A DNA stretch of 5,865 bases, taken from Burkholderiaceae bacterium (lineage in GTDB: Bacteria; Pseudomonadota; Gammaproteobacteria; Burkholderiales; Burkholderiaceae_D). The notes under the pieces are model-generated. The model made no database searches. It saw nothing but the letters and a program-made list of their open reading frames with translations, and was not told where the DNA came from. The stretch spans positions 1-5,865 of the forward strand of contig JACMLV010000012.1 in the NCBI GenBank assembly GCA_014379395.1, in the 5' to 3' direction. Shown one piece after another: positions 1 through 5,618 of the stretch. The translations under genes were made by a program, and so were the position numbers. The stretch's first letter is position 1. Each line of letters begins with the position of its first letter.

Positions 1-1149
1 CTCGGCGCGCACGCACCAGTCCTGCAGCTTTTGCAGCAACTGGTCGGGCGTGAAATGCGAGCGTCCCCAGATCACGCCCAGCTCGGCGCGCATGGTGTGC
101 ATCGTTTCGAGCGCCTTGCTGTGCTCGAACAGCGCGCTCAGTTGCCGCTGCTGCGGCTCGGCCAGCTTGCCCGGCTCGCGCTGCAACAATTTGCGCGAGG
201 ATTTCAGGAAGTGCCTTTCCAATTCTCGCTTGCCCTTGAGTATCTCCACCTCGTCGTTCCAGGCCCGCTTGAGCGAGGCCGCGTAGGTCGCCATCACGTC
301 GTAGCGGTTGGCGATCACCGCCTGCAACGTGTCGAAGTCGGCTTGCGCCTTGCCGAGGGAAAACTTCGGCACCGGCGGCAGTTTTTTCACCTTGGCCAGC
401 CCGAGCAGTTCGAGCGCGCGGATATACAGCCAGCCGACATCGACCTCGTACCATTTAGAGGACAGCTTGGCCGAGGTGGCGAACGTATGGTGGTTGTTGT
501 GCAATTCCTCGCCGCCGATCAGGATGCCGAACGGGAAAATATTGGTCGAGGCGTCGGCGCAATCGTAGTTGCGGTAGCCCCAGTAATGGCCGAGGCCGTT
601 GATGATGCCGGCGGCGGTGATCGGAATCCACATCATCTGCACCGCCCAGACGGTGATGCCGATCGCCCCGAACAGGACGACGTTCACAACCAGCAAGAGC
701 GAGACGCCGGCGAAGCTGAATTTCGTGTACACGTTGCGCTCGATCCAGTCGGCCGGCGTGCCGTGTCCGTAGCGCGAGATGGTGTCGAGGTTCTTCGACT
801 CGATCCGGTACAGGCCGGCGCCGTCGAGCAGGACTTTGCCGATGCCGCGGGTGAGCGGGCTGTGCGGGTCCTCGGCGGTGTCGCATTTGGCGTGGTGCTT
901 GCGGTGAATCGCCGTCCATTCCTTGGTGATTTGCGCCGTCGTCAGCCACAGCCAGAAGCGGAAGAAATGACTCGGAATCGGGTGCAATTCGAGCGCCCGG
1001 TGGGCTTGGTGGCGGTGCAGGTAGATCGTCACGCTGGCGATGGTGACGTGGGTGACCAGCAAGGTGTAGAGCACGATTTGCCAGCCCGACAAGCCACTGA
1101 CGCCGGCGTTTAAAAACTGTAATAGGGAATGTGAAACTGAACTGAACAT
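1..1149 (-). CDS. Membrane fatty-acid (acyl-CoA) desaturase, C-terminus cut off by window edge
   Basis: This gene encodes a di-iron membrane desaturase of the stearoyl-CoA/delta-9 type, which puts a cis double bond into fatty acyl chains at the inner membrane. Translation from the ATG at 1149 gives 383 residues with no stop before the edge. The three histidine boxes are clear: HRHQAH (45-50), HRKHH (82-86) and EELHNNHH (214-221), plus the extra family His in GLGHYWGYRN (His188). Hydrophobic segments lie at about 23-43, 145-163 and 165-186. The start is supported by GGAGAG at 1163-1158, 8 bases upstream. Residues from about 255 to the edge form a long charged, helical tail rich in Lys, Arg and Glu that is outside the catalytic core (see findings). 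The gene follows the mscS-like gene by 125 bases and probably has its own promoter. The family call is secure. The exact substrate (CoA, ACP or lipid-bound) cannot be told from sequence. Confidence 0.93.
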   Translation of the reverse strand, partial: MFSSVSHSLLQFLNAGVSGLSGWQIVLYTLLVTHVTIASVTIYLHRHQAHRALELHPIPSHFFRFWLWLTTAQITKEWTAIHRKHHAKCDTAEDPHSPLTRGIGKVLLDGAGLYRIESKNLDTISRYGHGTPADWIERNVYTKFSFAGVSLLLVVNVVLFGAIGITVWAVQMMWIPITAAGIINGLGHYWGYRNYDCADASTNIFPFGILIGGEELHNNHHTFATSAKLSSKWYEVDVGWLYIRALELLGLAKVKKLPPVPKFSLGKAQADFDTLQAVIANRYDVMATYAASLKRAWNDEVEILKGKRELERHFLKSSRKLLQREPGKLAEPQQRQLSALFEHSKALETMHTMRAELGVIWGRSHFTPDQLLQKLQDWCVRAE

Positions 1150-1219
1150 CGTTACCGCTCTCCGAAGTTGGCAGGTGCGGTTTGCTCGCGCCAGGATCGG
1201 GGAGCGCCGCTATTCTCGT

Positions 1220-1235
1220 TTGCCCGGCAATTGTA
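1220..1235 (-). promoter_or_regulatory. Weak candidate promoter for the desaturase gene
   Basis: In the 125-base gap upstream of the desaturase, the minus strand carries TACAAT at 1235-1230, about 80 bases before the start codon. It overlaps a small perfect inverted repeat, TTGCC-C-GGCAA (1220-1230, plus-strand reading). No good -35 hexamer lies 16-18 bases upstream and there is no TG extension, so this is only the best -10 match in the gap. The repeat could be an operator or chance. Confidence 0.25.
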
Positions 1236-1250
1236 CGCCGATTCGGATTT

Positions 1251-1269
1251 CTCAGAGGCCGGCTCTGAG
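1251..1269 (-). terminator. Hairpin just after the mscS-like stop codon
   Basis: A perfect 7-bp stem (CTCAGAG/CTCTGAG) with a 5-base loop starts 5 bases after the channel gene's TGA. Its position fits a 3' end or terminator. It is followed by AAATCC on the minus strand, not a T-run, so it is not a canonical intrinsic terminator. It may instead stabilise the 3' end or help Rho-dependent ending. Confidence 0.35.
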
Positions 1270-1274
1270 GCGGA

Positions 1275-2603
1275 TCAGGATGCCGCCAAAGGTGTTGTGG
1301 CAGGCACAACATTGGGCGCGGCCGCGCCCACGATGCGCACCTCGCGCTGCGGATACGGCACCGCGATGCCATGCTCTTGCAGGGCGCGCCAGATGGCGCG
1401 GTTGACGTCCGACAGCACCCCGCCCTTGCCGTTTTCCGGGTCGTCGATCCAGAAGCCCAGTTCCAGTTCCAGGCCGTCGGCGCCGAAGCGCTGCAGCGTC
1501 GCCACCGGCGCCGGGTCGGCCGACACGCGCGCGATGCCGTCGGCGGCCCGCTCGAGCAACGAGAGCACCAGATCGAGGTCGCTGTCGTAGGCGACGGCGA
1601 CCTGGGTCGCCACGCGCAGGCGGCGGTTGGAGAGCGAATAATTTTGCACCGGGCCGGAGATGAACATTTCGTTCGGCAGCACCGACTCGATGCCGTCGAG
1701 CCCCTGCAGCACGGTGTAGCGGGTGTTGATTTGCGTGACCTTGCCGTAATACTTGTCGACCATGAGCATGTCGCCGATGGTCAGGCTGCGTTCGAGCAGG
1801 ATGATGAAGCCGGACACGTAGTTGCTGGCGATCTTTTGCAGGCCGAGGCCCAGGCCGACCCCGAGCGCGCCGCCGAACACGGACAGCACCGTCAGGTCGA
1901 TGCCGACCAGCGACAGCGCCACCAGCACCGACACCAGGATCAGCACGGCGCGCCCCATGCGCGCGATCACCACCTGCATCGACGAGTGCATGCCCTGCAC
2001 CTTCATCAACTGCTCCTCCAGCGCGGCGCCGGCCCACAGGGCCAGCATCAGCAGCACCGCGACCGAGATGGCGGCCTGCAAGATGGCGGCGACCGATACC
2101 TTGTTGCGCCCCAGCGGCAAGGTGGTCTGCTCCAGATAGTCGAACAATTCCGGCCACATGCCAGTGATGTAGAGCGCGACGGCCAGCCAGACCAGCAGCG
2201 CGAAGATTTTTTCGAAATTGAGGATGGCGGCGCCGACCGGGCCGTGGCGCGCGAACACGCGCCGCATCAGGTAGAAGCCGAAGCGGATCACCGCCAGCGA
2301 GGTCACCAACGGCACCGCGACATTGAGCAAGTGCACGTGCTGCGACTTGGCCAGGAAATGTTTCGCGCCCAGCATCAGCAGCACCGTCAGCAACGGCGAC
2401 AGCACGCGCACGAAGCTGGCCACACCAAAGTGCGGCGTCGGCGCGTTCGGGTCGCGCCGGGCGAAACCGGCGCGCAGCGCGCGCGACAGCGTCCAGCCGA
2501 GCCCGAGCGAGCCGAGTACGGCGCCAAGTTGCCACAGCAGCGCGGGATCGCGCAGGTCGGTGCTCAGGTCGGACAGCAGGCCGGCGAAGGGAATCGTGTT
2601 CAT
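1275..2603 (-). CDS. MscS-family mechanosensitive ion channel
   Basis: The product is a 442-residue inner-membrane channel expected to open under membrane tension and release solutes on osmotic downshift. Hydrophobic segments sit at about 22-40, 62-82, 92-112, 131-149, 171-193 and 212-234. The pore helix follows at 243-270, with the Gly/Ala-rich run GGALGVGLGLGLQ and then the family pattern NYVSGFIILLERSLTIGD. After the pore comes the beta domain with the LPNE motif (309-312), then the soluble alpha/beta C-domain to about residue 425. The N-terminal part is longer than the three-helix E. coli MscS, giving a larger six- or seven-helix form. The ATG at 2603 is preferred. An in-frame GTG at 2648 adds 15 Pro/Arg-rich residues and lies inside a hairpin. 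The ribosome site before 2603 is poor, with no clear GGAG. The gene starts 59 bases after the methyltransferase gene and may be read through from it. Confidence 0.92.
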   Translation of the reverse strand: MNTIPFAGLLSDLSTDLRDPALLWQLGAVLGSLGLGWTLSRALRAGFARRDPNAPTPHFGVASFVRVLSPLLTVLLMLGAKHFLAKSQHVHLLNVAVPLVTSLAVIRFGFYLMRRVFARHGPVGAAILNFEKIFALLVWLAVALYITGMWPELFDYLEQTTLPLGRNKVSVAAILQAAISVAVLLMLALWAGAALEEQLMKVQGMHSSMQVVIARMGRAVLILVSVLVALSLVGIDLTVLSVFGGALGVGLGLGLQKIASNYVSGFIILLERSLTIGDMLMVDKYYGKVTQINTRYTVLQGLDGIESVLPNEMFISGPVQNYSLSNRRLRVATQVAVAYDSDLDLVLSLLERAADGIARVSADPAPVATLQRFGADGLELELGFWIDDPENGKGGVLSDVNRAIWRALQEHGIAVPYPQREVRIVGAAAPNVVPATTPLAAS

Positions 2604-2626
2604 GGGGACTCTGAAAGGAAACGGCG

Positions 2627-2651
2627 GGCGCGGCCAGGCATCGGCCACGCC
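2627..2651 (-). terminator. Terminator-like hairpin between methyltransferase and mscS-like genes
   Basis: In the minus-strand transcript, GGCGUGGCC (2651-2643) pairs with GGCCGCGCC (2635-2627). This makes a 9-bp stem with one U-G pair and a 7-base loop, beginning 11 bases after the methyltransferase stop. Five bases later comes a pyrimidine stretch, TTTCCTTTC (2621-2613). The T-run is interrupted and not adjacent to the stem, so it may act as a leaky terminator or a processing/stability element between the two genes. The channel start codon is only 23 bases beyond the stem. Confidence 0.4.
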
Positions 2652-2662
2652 GCAACAGCGGC

Positions 2663-3985
2663 TTATTCGGCGGCGTCGTCGGCCGCTTCGTCCTGCTCGG
2701 CGTCGGTCTTGAGCGGGGCCTTCTTCGGCATCGGTTTACGCTCGAACACGGCGGCGAAGAAACCGTCGGTCTGGTGCTTGTGCGGCAACAGCTTCAGGTA
2801 GTCGTCCATCTCCAGCTCGATCTTCTGCTCGGCCAGCACCTGCTTCATCGGCACGAGGAAGAAATCCGGATGGGCGGCCAGGAACTGCTCGGCGATCTGC
2901 TCGTTTTCCTGATTCAGGAAGCTGCAGGTGGCGTACACGAGGCGGCCGCCGCCCTTCACCAGGCGCGCCGCGCCGGCCAGGATCGCGGCCTGCTTTTCTT
3001 GCAGTTCGACGATCGACTGCGGCTGCTGGCGCCACTTGACGTCCGGGTTGCGGCGCAGGGTGCCCAGGCCGGAGCATGGCGCGTCGACCAGCACGCGGTC
3101 GATCTTGCCGGCCAGGCGCTTGATCTTGGCGTCGCGCTCGTGCGCGATCTGCACCGGATGCACGTTCGACAGGCCGCTGCGGGCCAGCCGCGGCTTGAGC
3201 TTGGCGAGCCGCTTTTCCGACACGTCGAACGCGTACAGGCGGCCGGTGTTGCGCATCAGGGCGCCCAGCGCCAGCGTCTTGCCGCCGGCGCCGGCGCAGA
3301 AGTCGACCACCATCTCGCCGCGCTTGGCGCCGACGATTTGCGACAGCAGCTGGCTGCCCTCGTCCTGCACCTCGATGGCGCCGCTCTGGAACAGGGGCAT
3401 GTTTTGCAGCGAAGGCTTTTTGACCACGCGCAGGCCGAGCGGCGCGTACGGGGTCGGCGTGCTCAGCACCGGCGCCTCGGCCAGGGCCTTCATCACGTCG
3501 TCGCGGTTCGACTTGAGCGAGTTGACGCGCAGGTCGAGCGGCGCCGGCGCGTTGAGCGCGTCGGCCAGCACCAGCGCCTCGGTTTCGCCGAACTGGGCCA
3601 CGAGCATGTCGAACAGCCACTTCGGCATGTTCGCGCGCATCAAGGCCGGCATCAGGTTGCGGTCGATCTGCTTGATGCGCTCGAGCCATTCAACCTCCTC
3701 CTCGGTCAGGCCGCCGAGCGAGTCGGCGCCCATCGCCTCGGCCAGGCCGAGGATGGTCAGGCGGCGCATGGTCGGGCCGTTGCCGGCCTCGGCGAAGTCG
3801 GTGAAGAACGATTTGTTGCGCAAGACCGCGTAGATGCCCTCGGCGACGGCGCCGCGCTCGCGCGAACCGAGCCGCGGATGGTCGCGGAAATAGCGCGACA
3901 AGGTGGTGTCGGCGGGCGCCGTGAAGCGCAAAATCTCGCGCAAGACTTCTTCGGCGTTGGCCAGAATTGCTGGTGGCAATCTCAT
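2663..3985 (-). CDS. RsmB/NOP-family SAM-dependent RNA cytosine-C5 methyltransferase
   Basis: This 440-residue cytoplasmic enzyme should transfer a methyl group from S-adenosylmethionine to C5 of a cytosine in rRNA or tRNA. The N-terminal 1-140 region is helical and resembles the NusB-like domain of RsmB. DLRVNSLK (151-158) begins the linker typical of the family. The SAM-binding loop is DFCAGAGGKT (228-237). Both family cysteines are present: Cys304 in DAPCSGLGTLRRNPDVKW (motif IV) and the nucleophile Cys354 in YATCS (motif VI). The C-terminal HQTDGFF (404-410) closes the fold, followed by a Lys/Pro then acidic tail (417-440). The length is close to E. coli RsmB (429 residues). The ATG at 3985 overlaps the purN TGA as ATGA, suggesting translational coupling. 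It could be RsmB itself (16S C967) or a paralog with another target. Sequence alone does not settle this, so no symbol is given. Confidence 0.93.
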   Translation of the reverse strand: MRLPPAILANAEEVLREILRFTAPADTTLSRYFRDHPRLGSRERGAVAEGIYAVLRNKSFFTDFAEAGNGPTMRRLTILGLAEAMGADSLGGLTEEEVEWLERIKQIDRNLMPALMRANMPKWLFDMLVAQFGETEALVLADALNAPAPLDLRVNSLKSNRDDVMKALAEAPVLSTPTPYAPLGLRVVKKPSLQNMPLFQSGAIEVQDEGSQLLSQIVGAKRGEMVVDFCAGAGGKTLALGALMRNTGRLYAFDVSEKRLAKLKPRLARSGLSNVHPVQIAHERDAKIKRLAGKIDRVLVDAPCSGLGTLRRNPDVKWRQQPQSIVELQEKQAAILAGAARLVKGGGRLVYATCSFLNQENEQIAEQFLAAHPDFFLVPMKQVLAEQKIELEMDDYLKLLPHKHQTDGFFAAVFERKPMPKKAPLKTDAEQDEAADDAAE

Positions 3986-4614
3986 TGTGATTCCTGTGTA
4001 AGTGTTGTAGGTGAATCGACGCGCACCAGGCCGTTTTCGACCGACAGGCGGCCTTCGACGAAGGCGCGGATGGCGCGCGGATAGAGCAAGTGTTCCTGGA
4101 CCAGCACGCGGGCCGACAGGCTCGCCTCGGTGTCGTCCGCCAGGACCGGCACGGCGGCCTGTCCGACGATCGGGCCGTGATCGAGCTCGGCGGTCACGAA
4201 ATGGACGGTGGCGCCATGTTCGGCCTCGCCGGCGGCGAGCGCCTGCTCGTGCGTCGCCAGGCCGGGAAACTTGGGCAGCAGCGACGGATGGATGTTGAGC
4301 ATGCGGCCGTCGTAGTGGGCCACGAACGGCGGCGTCAGGATGCGCATGAAGCCGGCCAGCACCACCAGATCCGGCGCGTAGCCGTCGATCACCGCTTGCA
4401 AGGCGGCGTCGAAGGCGGCGCGGGTCGGATAATCCCGGTTCGCCACCACCGCCGTCGCGATGCCGCGGGCGGCGGCGAATTCGAGGCCCTTGGCGTCGGC
4501 GCGGTTGCTGATGACGGCGGCGATGCGGGCCGGCCACCGCTCGGCGGCGGCGGCGCGCACGACCGCTTCCATATTGCTGCCGCGCCCGGAAATGAGGATA
4601 ACGATGTTTTTCAT
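3982..4614 (-). CDS. purN: Phosphoribosylglycinamide formyltransferase (GART), 10-formyl-THF dependent
   Basis: PurN catalyses the third step of de novo purine synthesis, moving a formyl group from 10-formyltetrahydrofolate to GAR to give FGAR. The 210-residue product has the usual length (212 in E. coli). The start MKNIVILISGRGSNM is characteristic, with the GRGSN phosphate-binding loop at 10-14. The catalytic triad matches: Asn107 and His109 in MLNIHPSLLPKFPG, and Asp145 in FVTAELDHG. The ATG at 4614 is fixed by homology, although no clear Shine-Dalgarno precedes it (only CAGATCAG). A promoter-like element lies at 4759-4787, leaving a leader of roughly 137 bases. The gene overlaps the downstream methyltransferase by 4 bases, so the two are probably one operon. 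Confidence 0.97.
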   Translation of the reverse strand: MKNIVILISGRGSNMEAVVRAAAAERWPARIAAVISNRADAKGLEFAAARGIATAVVANRDYPTRAAFDAALQAVIDGYAPDLVVLAGFMRILTPPFVAHYDGRMLNIHPSLLPKFPGLATHEQALAAGEAEHGATVHFVTAELDHGPIVGQAAVPVLADDTEASLSARVLVQEHLLYPRAIRAFVEGRLSVENGLVRVDSPTTLTQESQ

Positions 4615-4751
4615 CTGATCTGGTGGTGTGGTGTGAAAACCCGCGATGGCGGCGCTGCGCCAAGGCGGTGCGCCGGCAACCGGGGGAACCTTCCCGGTCG
4701 GGCGAACACGGCGGCATGTTAGGAAACCTGGCCGGCCGCGAATTAATGATT
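4615..4751 (-). promoter_or_regulatory. Structured leader of purN
   Basis: If transcription starts just after the TACAAT at 4764-4759, purN has a leader of about 137 bases with no convincing gene. It holds a strong hairpin at 4679-4698 (6 G-C/A-T pairs ACCGGG/CCCGGT, extendable by two G-U pairs when read on the plus strand, loop AACC) and a second GC-rich self-pairing stretch around 4652-4675. I do not recognise a known riboswitch class. The segment just before the start codon is unstructured-looking and poor in Shine-Dalgarno signal. Confidence 0.35.
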
Positions 4752-4771
4752 AGCGGGCATTGTACCCGCTA
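4751..4771. repeat. Perfect inverted repeat around the purN -10 box
   Basis: Arms TAGCGGG (4751-4757) and CCCGCTA (4765-4771) are exact reverse complements around a 7-base centre that contains the whole -10 hexamer. A protein dimer bound here would cover the -10. It does not resemble the E. coli PurR box. Whether it is an operator or a chance repeat in GC-rich DNA is open. Confidence 0.5.
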
Positions 4772-4787
4772 TAGTGTTGCGAACCAA
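4759..4787 (-). promoter_or_regulatory. Candidate sigma-70 promoter of the purN operon
   Basis: On the minus strand, TTGGTT (4787-4782) and TACAAT (4764-4759) are separated by exactly 17 bases. The -10 matches 5 of 6 consensus bases and the -35 matches the TTG core. The bases after the -10 are GCCCGC. Such a GC-rich discriminator is, in known cases, linked with negative control by ppGpp. This is the best promoter match upstream of purN. Confidence 0.55.
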
Positions 4788-4841
4788 GAAAGCGGCACGA
4801 TCTTGTTGCGGCGCAGCACGAGAAAACAGCGCAGCGCGGAC

Positions 4842-5240
4842 TTATTCGAACGAGTAGAAAACGCGGAACGGGATGTGTTTTTCGGCCCAGAAATCGGCCG
4901 CGTCGCGGAACACGTCGAGCAGGGTTTCGCGCGCCTCCTTGTCGAATTTCTGGGTGTTCGGCAGTTGCTCGAGCACCACCAGAAAACCCGGTTGCGCGCC
5001 GGCCTTGTGCATGGTCTCGGTCAGGCAGCCGCGCAGCACGTCGAAATTCTTGCCAAGGCTCTTGGGCAGCAGGAACGATTCGGCGATCAGCGCCAGCACT
5101 TGCTGCTTGGTGACGCCGGCGAGGCAATGCGCGTACAGGAAGTGCTGACCCAGGCGACCGGCCTCGTCCTGCAGTTCGGTCACGCGAAAGGCACGAATGG
5201 ACTGGACAAGGTTGGGCGGCACGGTTATCAACAAACTCAT
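4842..5240 (-). CDS. Barstar-family protein (putative, solitary)
   Basis: The product is a 132-residue soluble protein. Residues 58-76 (LPKSLGKNFDVLRGCLTET) line up with the barstar helix LPEYYGENLDALWDCLTG. The later stretches LVVLEQL (87-93) and LLDVFRDA (108-115) match the barstar strand and helix in the same order. Barstar is the tight inhibitor of the RNase barnase. In this protein barstar Asp35 and Glu76 have counterparts (Asp67, Asp113), but Trp38 is Arg70, the key Asp39 is Gly71 and Tyr29 is Ser61. The N-terminal 40 residues extend beyond barstar (89 residues). The ATG at 5240 has GAGGG 4 bases upstream. No nuclease gene lies beside it in this window. The fold assignment is fairly good, but an RNase-inhibitor role is doubtful. 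It ends 227 bases before purN and has no clear terminator. Confidence 0.75.
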   Translation of the reverse strand: MSLLITVPPNLVQSIRAFRVTELQDEAGRLGQHFLYAHCLAGVTKQQVLALIAESFLLPKSLGKNFDVLRGCLTETMHKAGAQPGFLVVLEQLPNTQKFDKEARETLLDVFRDAADFWAEKHIPFRVFYSFE

Positions 5241-5408
5241 TTTCCCTCAAATCCCCTATTGGTAGGACGGGCCGCCGCTCCCGCCGCCCCGTCGATGTCA
5301 CACGGCAGGCCCGGTGATTGATTTCTTTATGTCAACTACCCGCCATGCGCGTATTAGGGTAACGTGTTGTCCTGCGCGAATCAATACGAATGTAGTGCCA
5401 AACGCAAG

Positions 5409-5432
5409 ATTTGTGCTAAACATTTGTGCTAA
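5409..5432. repeat. Two tandem copies of ATTTGTGCTAA, 13-base period
   Basis: The 11-base word ATTTGTGCTAA occurs at 5409-5419 and again at 5422-5432, separated by two bases (AC). Exact tandem repetition of an AT-leaning word in a GC-rich divergent promoter region fits a binding site for a regulator that binds head-to-tail. It does not match an operator I know. Confidence 0.6.
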
Positions 5433-5453
5433 TCAAGCCGGCGGCGCCAATTC

Positions 5454-5468
5454 CGCCCCGCGGGGGCG
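5454..5468. repeat. Very GC-rich palindrome
   Basis: CGCCCC (5454-5459) and GGGGCG (5463-5468) are exact reverse complements around GCG. It is a stable hairpin within a GC-only stretch and sits about 45 bases upstream of the candidate -10 of the glycine-zipper gene. It may be a regulatory site or simple compositional chance. Confidence 0.35.
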
Positions 5469-5510
5469 CGCCGGGCGTCCGCGGCGGCCTATCGTGGGCC
5501 GATTCCCGCC

Positions 5511-5519
5511 TGTTACAAT
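5511..5519 (+). promoter_or_regulatory. Extended -10 promoter candidate for the glycine-zipper gene
   Basis: TGTTACAAT reads as TG-N-TACAAT, an extended -10 element with 5 of 6 hexamer matches, about 95 bases before the start codon. No good -35 is seen 16-18 bases upstream, which the TG extension can compensate for. A perfect AAGAG-A-CTCTT repeat at 5529-5539 lies just at or after the expected start of transcription. Confidence 0.5.
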
Positions 5520-5541
5520 TTGTTGCCCAAGAGACTCTTAA

Positions 5542-5588
5542 GGCGGCGCAACGCGAGTTACCATATGGACACAGGGTGCAGCGCCGCC
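5542..5588 (+). promoter_or_regulatory. 8-bp inverted repeat in the leader of the glycine-zipper gene
   Basis: GGCGGCGC (5542-5549) and GCGCCGCC (5581-5588) are exact reverse complements separated by 31 bases. In RNA they would form a GC-only stem whose loop contains the ATG at 5565. The Shine-Dalgarno GAGG (5606-5609) of the downstream gene lies outside the stem. This may be a leader structure affecting translation or RNA stability. Confidence 0.4.
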
Positions 5589-5618
5589 CGGATTATTCAC
5601 CGAACGAGGTTCAGATGA
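5565..5618 (+). CDS. Possible 17-codon leader ORF overlapping the glycine-zipper start
   Basis: An ATG at 5565 opens a frame of 17 codons (MDTGCSAARIIHRTRFR). Its TGA at 5616-5618 overlaps the downstream ATG at 5615 as ATGA, the arrangement seen in translationally coupled genes. The upstream ribosome site is weak (GCGAG about 8 bases before the ATG), and there is no conservation evidence here. It may be a regulatory upstream ORF or chance. Confidence 0.25.
   Translation: MDTGCSAARIIHRTRFR

Larger units (their letters stand above)
5241..5510. other. Divergent intergenic region, no gene recognised
   Basis: This gap between the minus-strand barstar-like gene and the plus-strand glycine-zipper gene has a markedly less GC-rich centre (about 5315-5435) flanked by very GC-rich stretches. 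The minus strand has an exact TTGACA at 5335-5330, but no acceptable -10 lies 16-18 bases beyond it, so the barstar promoter is not located. An open frame at 5314-5541 on the plus strand has no recognisable character and is not called. A 7-base inverted repeat (ATTGATT 5317-5323, AATCAAT 5379-5385) is also present, probably by chance. Confidence 0.5.

Noticed and set aside
455..1372. 305-codon minus-strand frame across the desaturase and the gap
   Set aside because: It is a shadow; the frame starting at 1149 carries all three histidine boxes.
1252..2655. 467-codon minus-strand frame over the channel gene
   Set aside because: It is an out-of-frame shadow rich in Arg and Ala; the frame at 1275-2603 has clear MscS features.
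1371..4084. Long plus-strand frames (1371-2801, 2774-4084 and others)
   Set aside because: They are antisense shadows of GC-rich genes, with His/Gln/Arg-biased composition and no recognisable domain.
2663..4717. 684-codon open frame on the minus strand that contains the methyltransferase in its last 440 codons
   Set aside because: The upstream 244 codons run through purN in another frame and are Arg/Gly/Ala-rich with no family character. The real start at 3985 has the ATGA overlap and a normal family length.
4804..4841. Possible terminator after the barstar-like gene
   Set aside because: Only a short GCGC-T-GCGC self-pairing near TGTTTTCTC is seen; the stem is too short to support a call.
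5330..5335. Exact TTGACA on the minus strand upstream of the barstar-like gene
   Set aside because: The region 16-18 bases downstream is GGGCCT-like, with no usable -10, so it was not called as a promoter.
5385..5401. Sigma-54-like TTGGCAC on the minus strand
   Set aside because: The -24 part is good, but the -12 part reads TCGTA instead of TTGC, so the essential GC is missing.
5314..5541. 75-codon plus-strand frame in the divergent gap
   Set aside because: It has no good ribosome site or family features, covers the direct repeat and extended -10, and ends in GC-rich noise.
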